Below, piece by piece: positions 63,334 through 64,000 of a DNA stretch of 64,000 nucleotides (the stretch's first letter is position 1; each line of letters opens with the position of its first letter). Source of the DNA: Bog-473 sp035551835 (GTDB lineage Bacteria > Actinomycetota > Acidimicrobiia > Acidimicrobiales > RAAP-2); NCBI GenBank assembly GCA_035551835.1, contig DASZMN010000102.1, forward strand, positions 1-64,000, read 5' to 3'. The notes under the pieces were generated by a model. It was not told the origin of the DNA. It saw only the letters and a program-made list of their open reading frames with translations, and did not search any database. Both the position numbers and the translations under genes were made by a program.

Positions 63334-64000
63334 TCATTGGCCGCCCCGGCGACGGGCGATGGAGTTCATCGAGCGGGCCGCCGAGAGGATGCGGCGGCGA
63401 CCGATCAGCATCACGCCGGCCAGACCCATCCCGGTCAGGAGGATGACGGGCAGGCTGCCCGACCAGAACTCTCCGGTGTGCACGGTGGTGACGTTCGGCA
63501 CTGCGGTCGCCGCCGCCGCCGCCGGGGCAATCGCCGGCGGAGCGGGCGCCGTTGCAGCCGACGTGGTGACGGCCGGGGTCGCCGTGGTCGCGCTCCCCGA
63601 AGCGCTCACGTCGCCGACCGCGAGCGTGATGCCGCCCATGAGCCCGCTCAACAGCCCTGCGTTGGCGATGCTCACCGTGGCGTTGGCCGTCGGGCCGGGG
63701 CTCGACACGCTGCAGTTGAGGAGGTTGCCCTTCGGGTTGTACTGGAGGAGGTCACCGATCAGCGACGAGAGGAACGACGTGAGGCCGTTCAGCGTCGTGC
63801 TGAGCTGGGCGAGGAGGTTGTTCACCAGCTGGGTCACCGTCCCGAGCTGGAGGAACTGCTGCACCCCACCGGACGTCGAGAAGGACACGATGCCTGCATT
63901 GCAGCTCGGCGTCACGATCCCGGTGCTGCGGTCGAGGGCGACCGACGCCCTGGTCGGGGTCACCTGGAGGTCGGCCAGGCCGAAGATGTTGATGTCGACG
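63334..64000 (-). CDS. Secreted surface protein, N-terminus beyond window
   Basis: The C-terminal 222 residues of an exported protein; the frame is open to the right edge. Ser/Asn/Gly-rich beta text (LGTVTQLVNNLLAQLS) is followed by an Ala/Thr/Pro-rich linker, then VTTVHTGEFWSG, a membrane helix (LPVILLTGMGLAGVML) and IGRRRI. This resembles a sortase-type sorting signal (HTGE) plus helix and charged tail, so it is a candidate substrate of the adjacent sortase. Confidence 0.6.
   Translation of the reverse strand, partial: VDINIFGLADLQVTPTRASVALDRSTGIVTPSCNAGIVSFSTSGGVQQFLQLGTVTQLVNNLLAQLSTTLNGLTSFLSSLIGDLLQYNPKGNLLNCSVSSPGPTANATVSIANAGLLSGLMGGITLAVGDVSASGSATTATPAVTTSAATAPAPPAIAPAAAAATAVPNVTTVHTGEFWSGSLPVILLTGMGLAGVMLIGRRRILSAARSMNSIARRRGGQ

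Overview
The window is high-GC DNA from an actinobacterium. GTG/TTG starts are common, starts usually have AGGAG-type ribosome sites, and typical actinobacterial families are present: a DevR-type regulator, a class E/F-like sortase, an LppM-like lipoprotein, PRC/MgtE-N/CBS plus Nramp-related genes, and a CYTH-CHAD protein. The class Acidimicrobiia is plausible, but the sequence alone does not prove it. No rRNA, tRNA or CRISPR array was seen.

Left flank (1-3884): the 5' part of an IS1380-type transposase, an agmatinase-family ureohydrolase, a transketolase-like protein that has lost its cofactor residues, and an uncharacterised gene whose 3' end is duplicated in tandem.

Main feature (4131-26589): about 22.5 kb of same-strand genes, most joined by ATGA/GTGA overlaps or gaps of a few bases. 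The first four are a lux-like set in the order luxA-luxC-luxE-luxD: a LuxA-type flavin monooxygenase, an acyl reductase, an acyl-protein synthetase and an acyl-transferase. Catalytic residues are visible in each. LuxB, a flavin reductase and LuxR/LuxI are absent. The set runs into what looks like a natural-product pathway: an extra archaeal-type AspRS, a Gfo/Idh and an MDR dehydrogenase, a two-gene ABC exporter, a possible glycosyltransferase, GTP cyclohydrolase I, a small unknown protein, a SLOG/TIGR00725 protein, a D-amino-acid-oxidase-like protein, a 2-hydroxyacid dehydrogenase lacking its catalytic Arg, a desaturase-PhzF fusion, an amidinotransferase, an amidohydrolase, an ATP-grasp ligase, an APH-type kinase, and an FAD oxidoreductase interrupted at a poly-G tract. 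A methyltransferase converges on the end. The product is unknown. I infer either an actinobacterial lux system coupled to a second pathway, or a lux-derived fatty-aldehyde module recruited into biosynthesis of a guanidino- and amino-acid-containing compound.

Decayed zone (27.4-31.9 kb): an ECF sigma fragment, IS-end-like repeats, an excisionase-like HTH gene, a frameshifted unknown gene, and a SpoIIAA-like gene with two frameshifts.

Right half (31.9-64 kb): an FtsX-type permease; a four-gene membrane/secreted operon (secreted repeat protein, sterol-desaturase family, DoxX, ICMT-like); a giant secreted repeat protein of about 2,350 residues followed by a lipoprotein; a metal-transport pair; a BtuF-like protein; a broken metallophosphoesterase; an esterase; a CoA-transferase; a DevR-Usp stress module; deacetylase, alcohol dehydrogenase, NUDIX, CYTH-CHAD and EthD-domain genes; and at the right edge a sortase between two surface-protein genes, the last cut by the window end.
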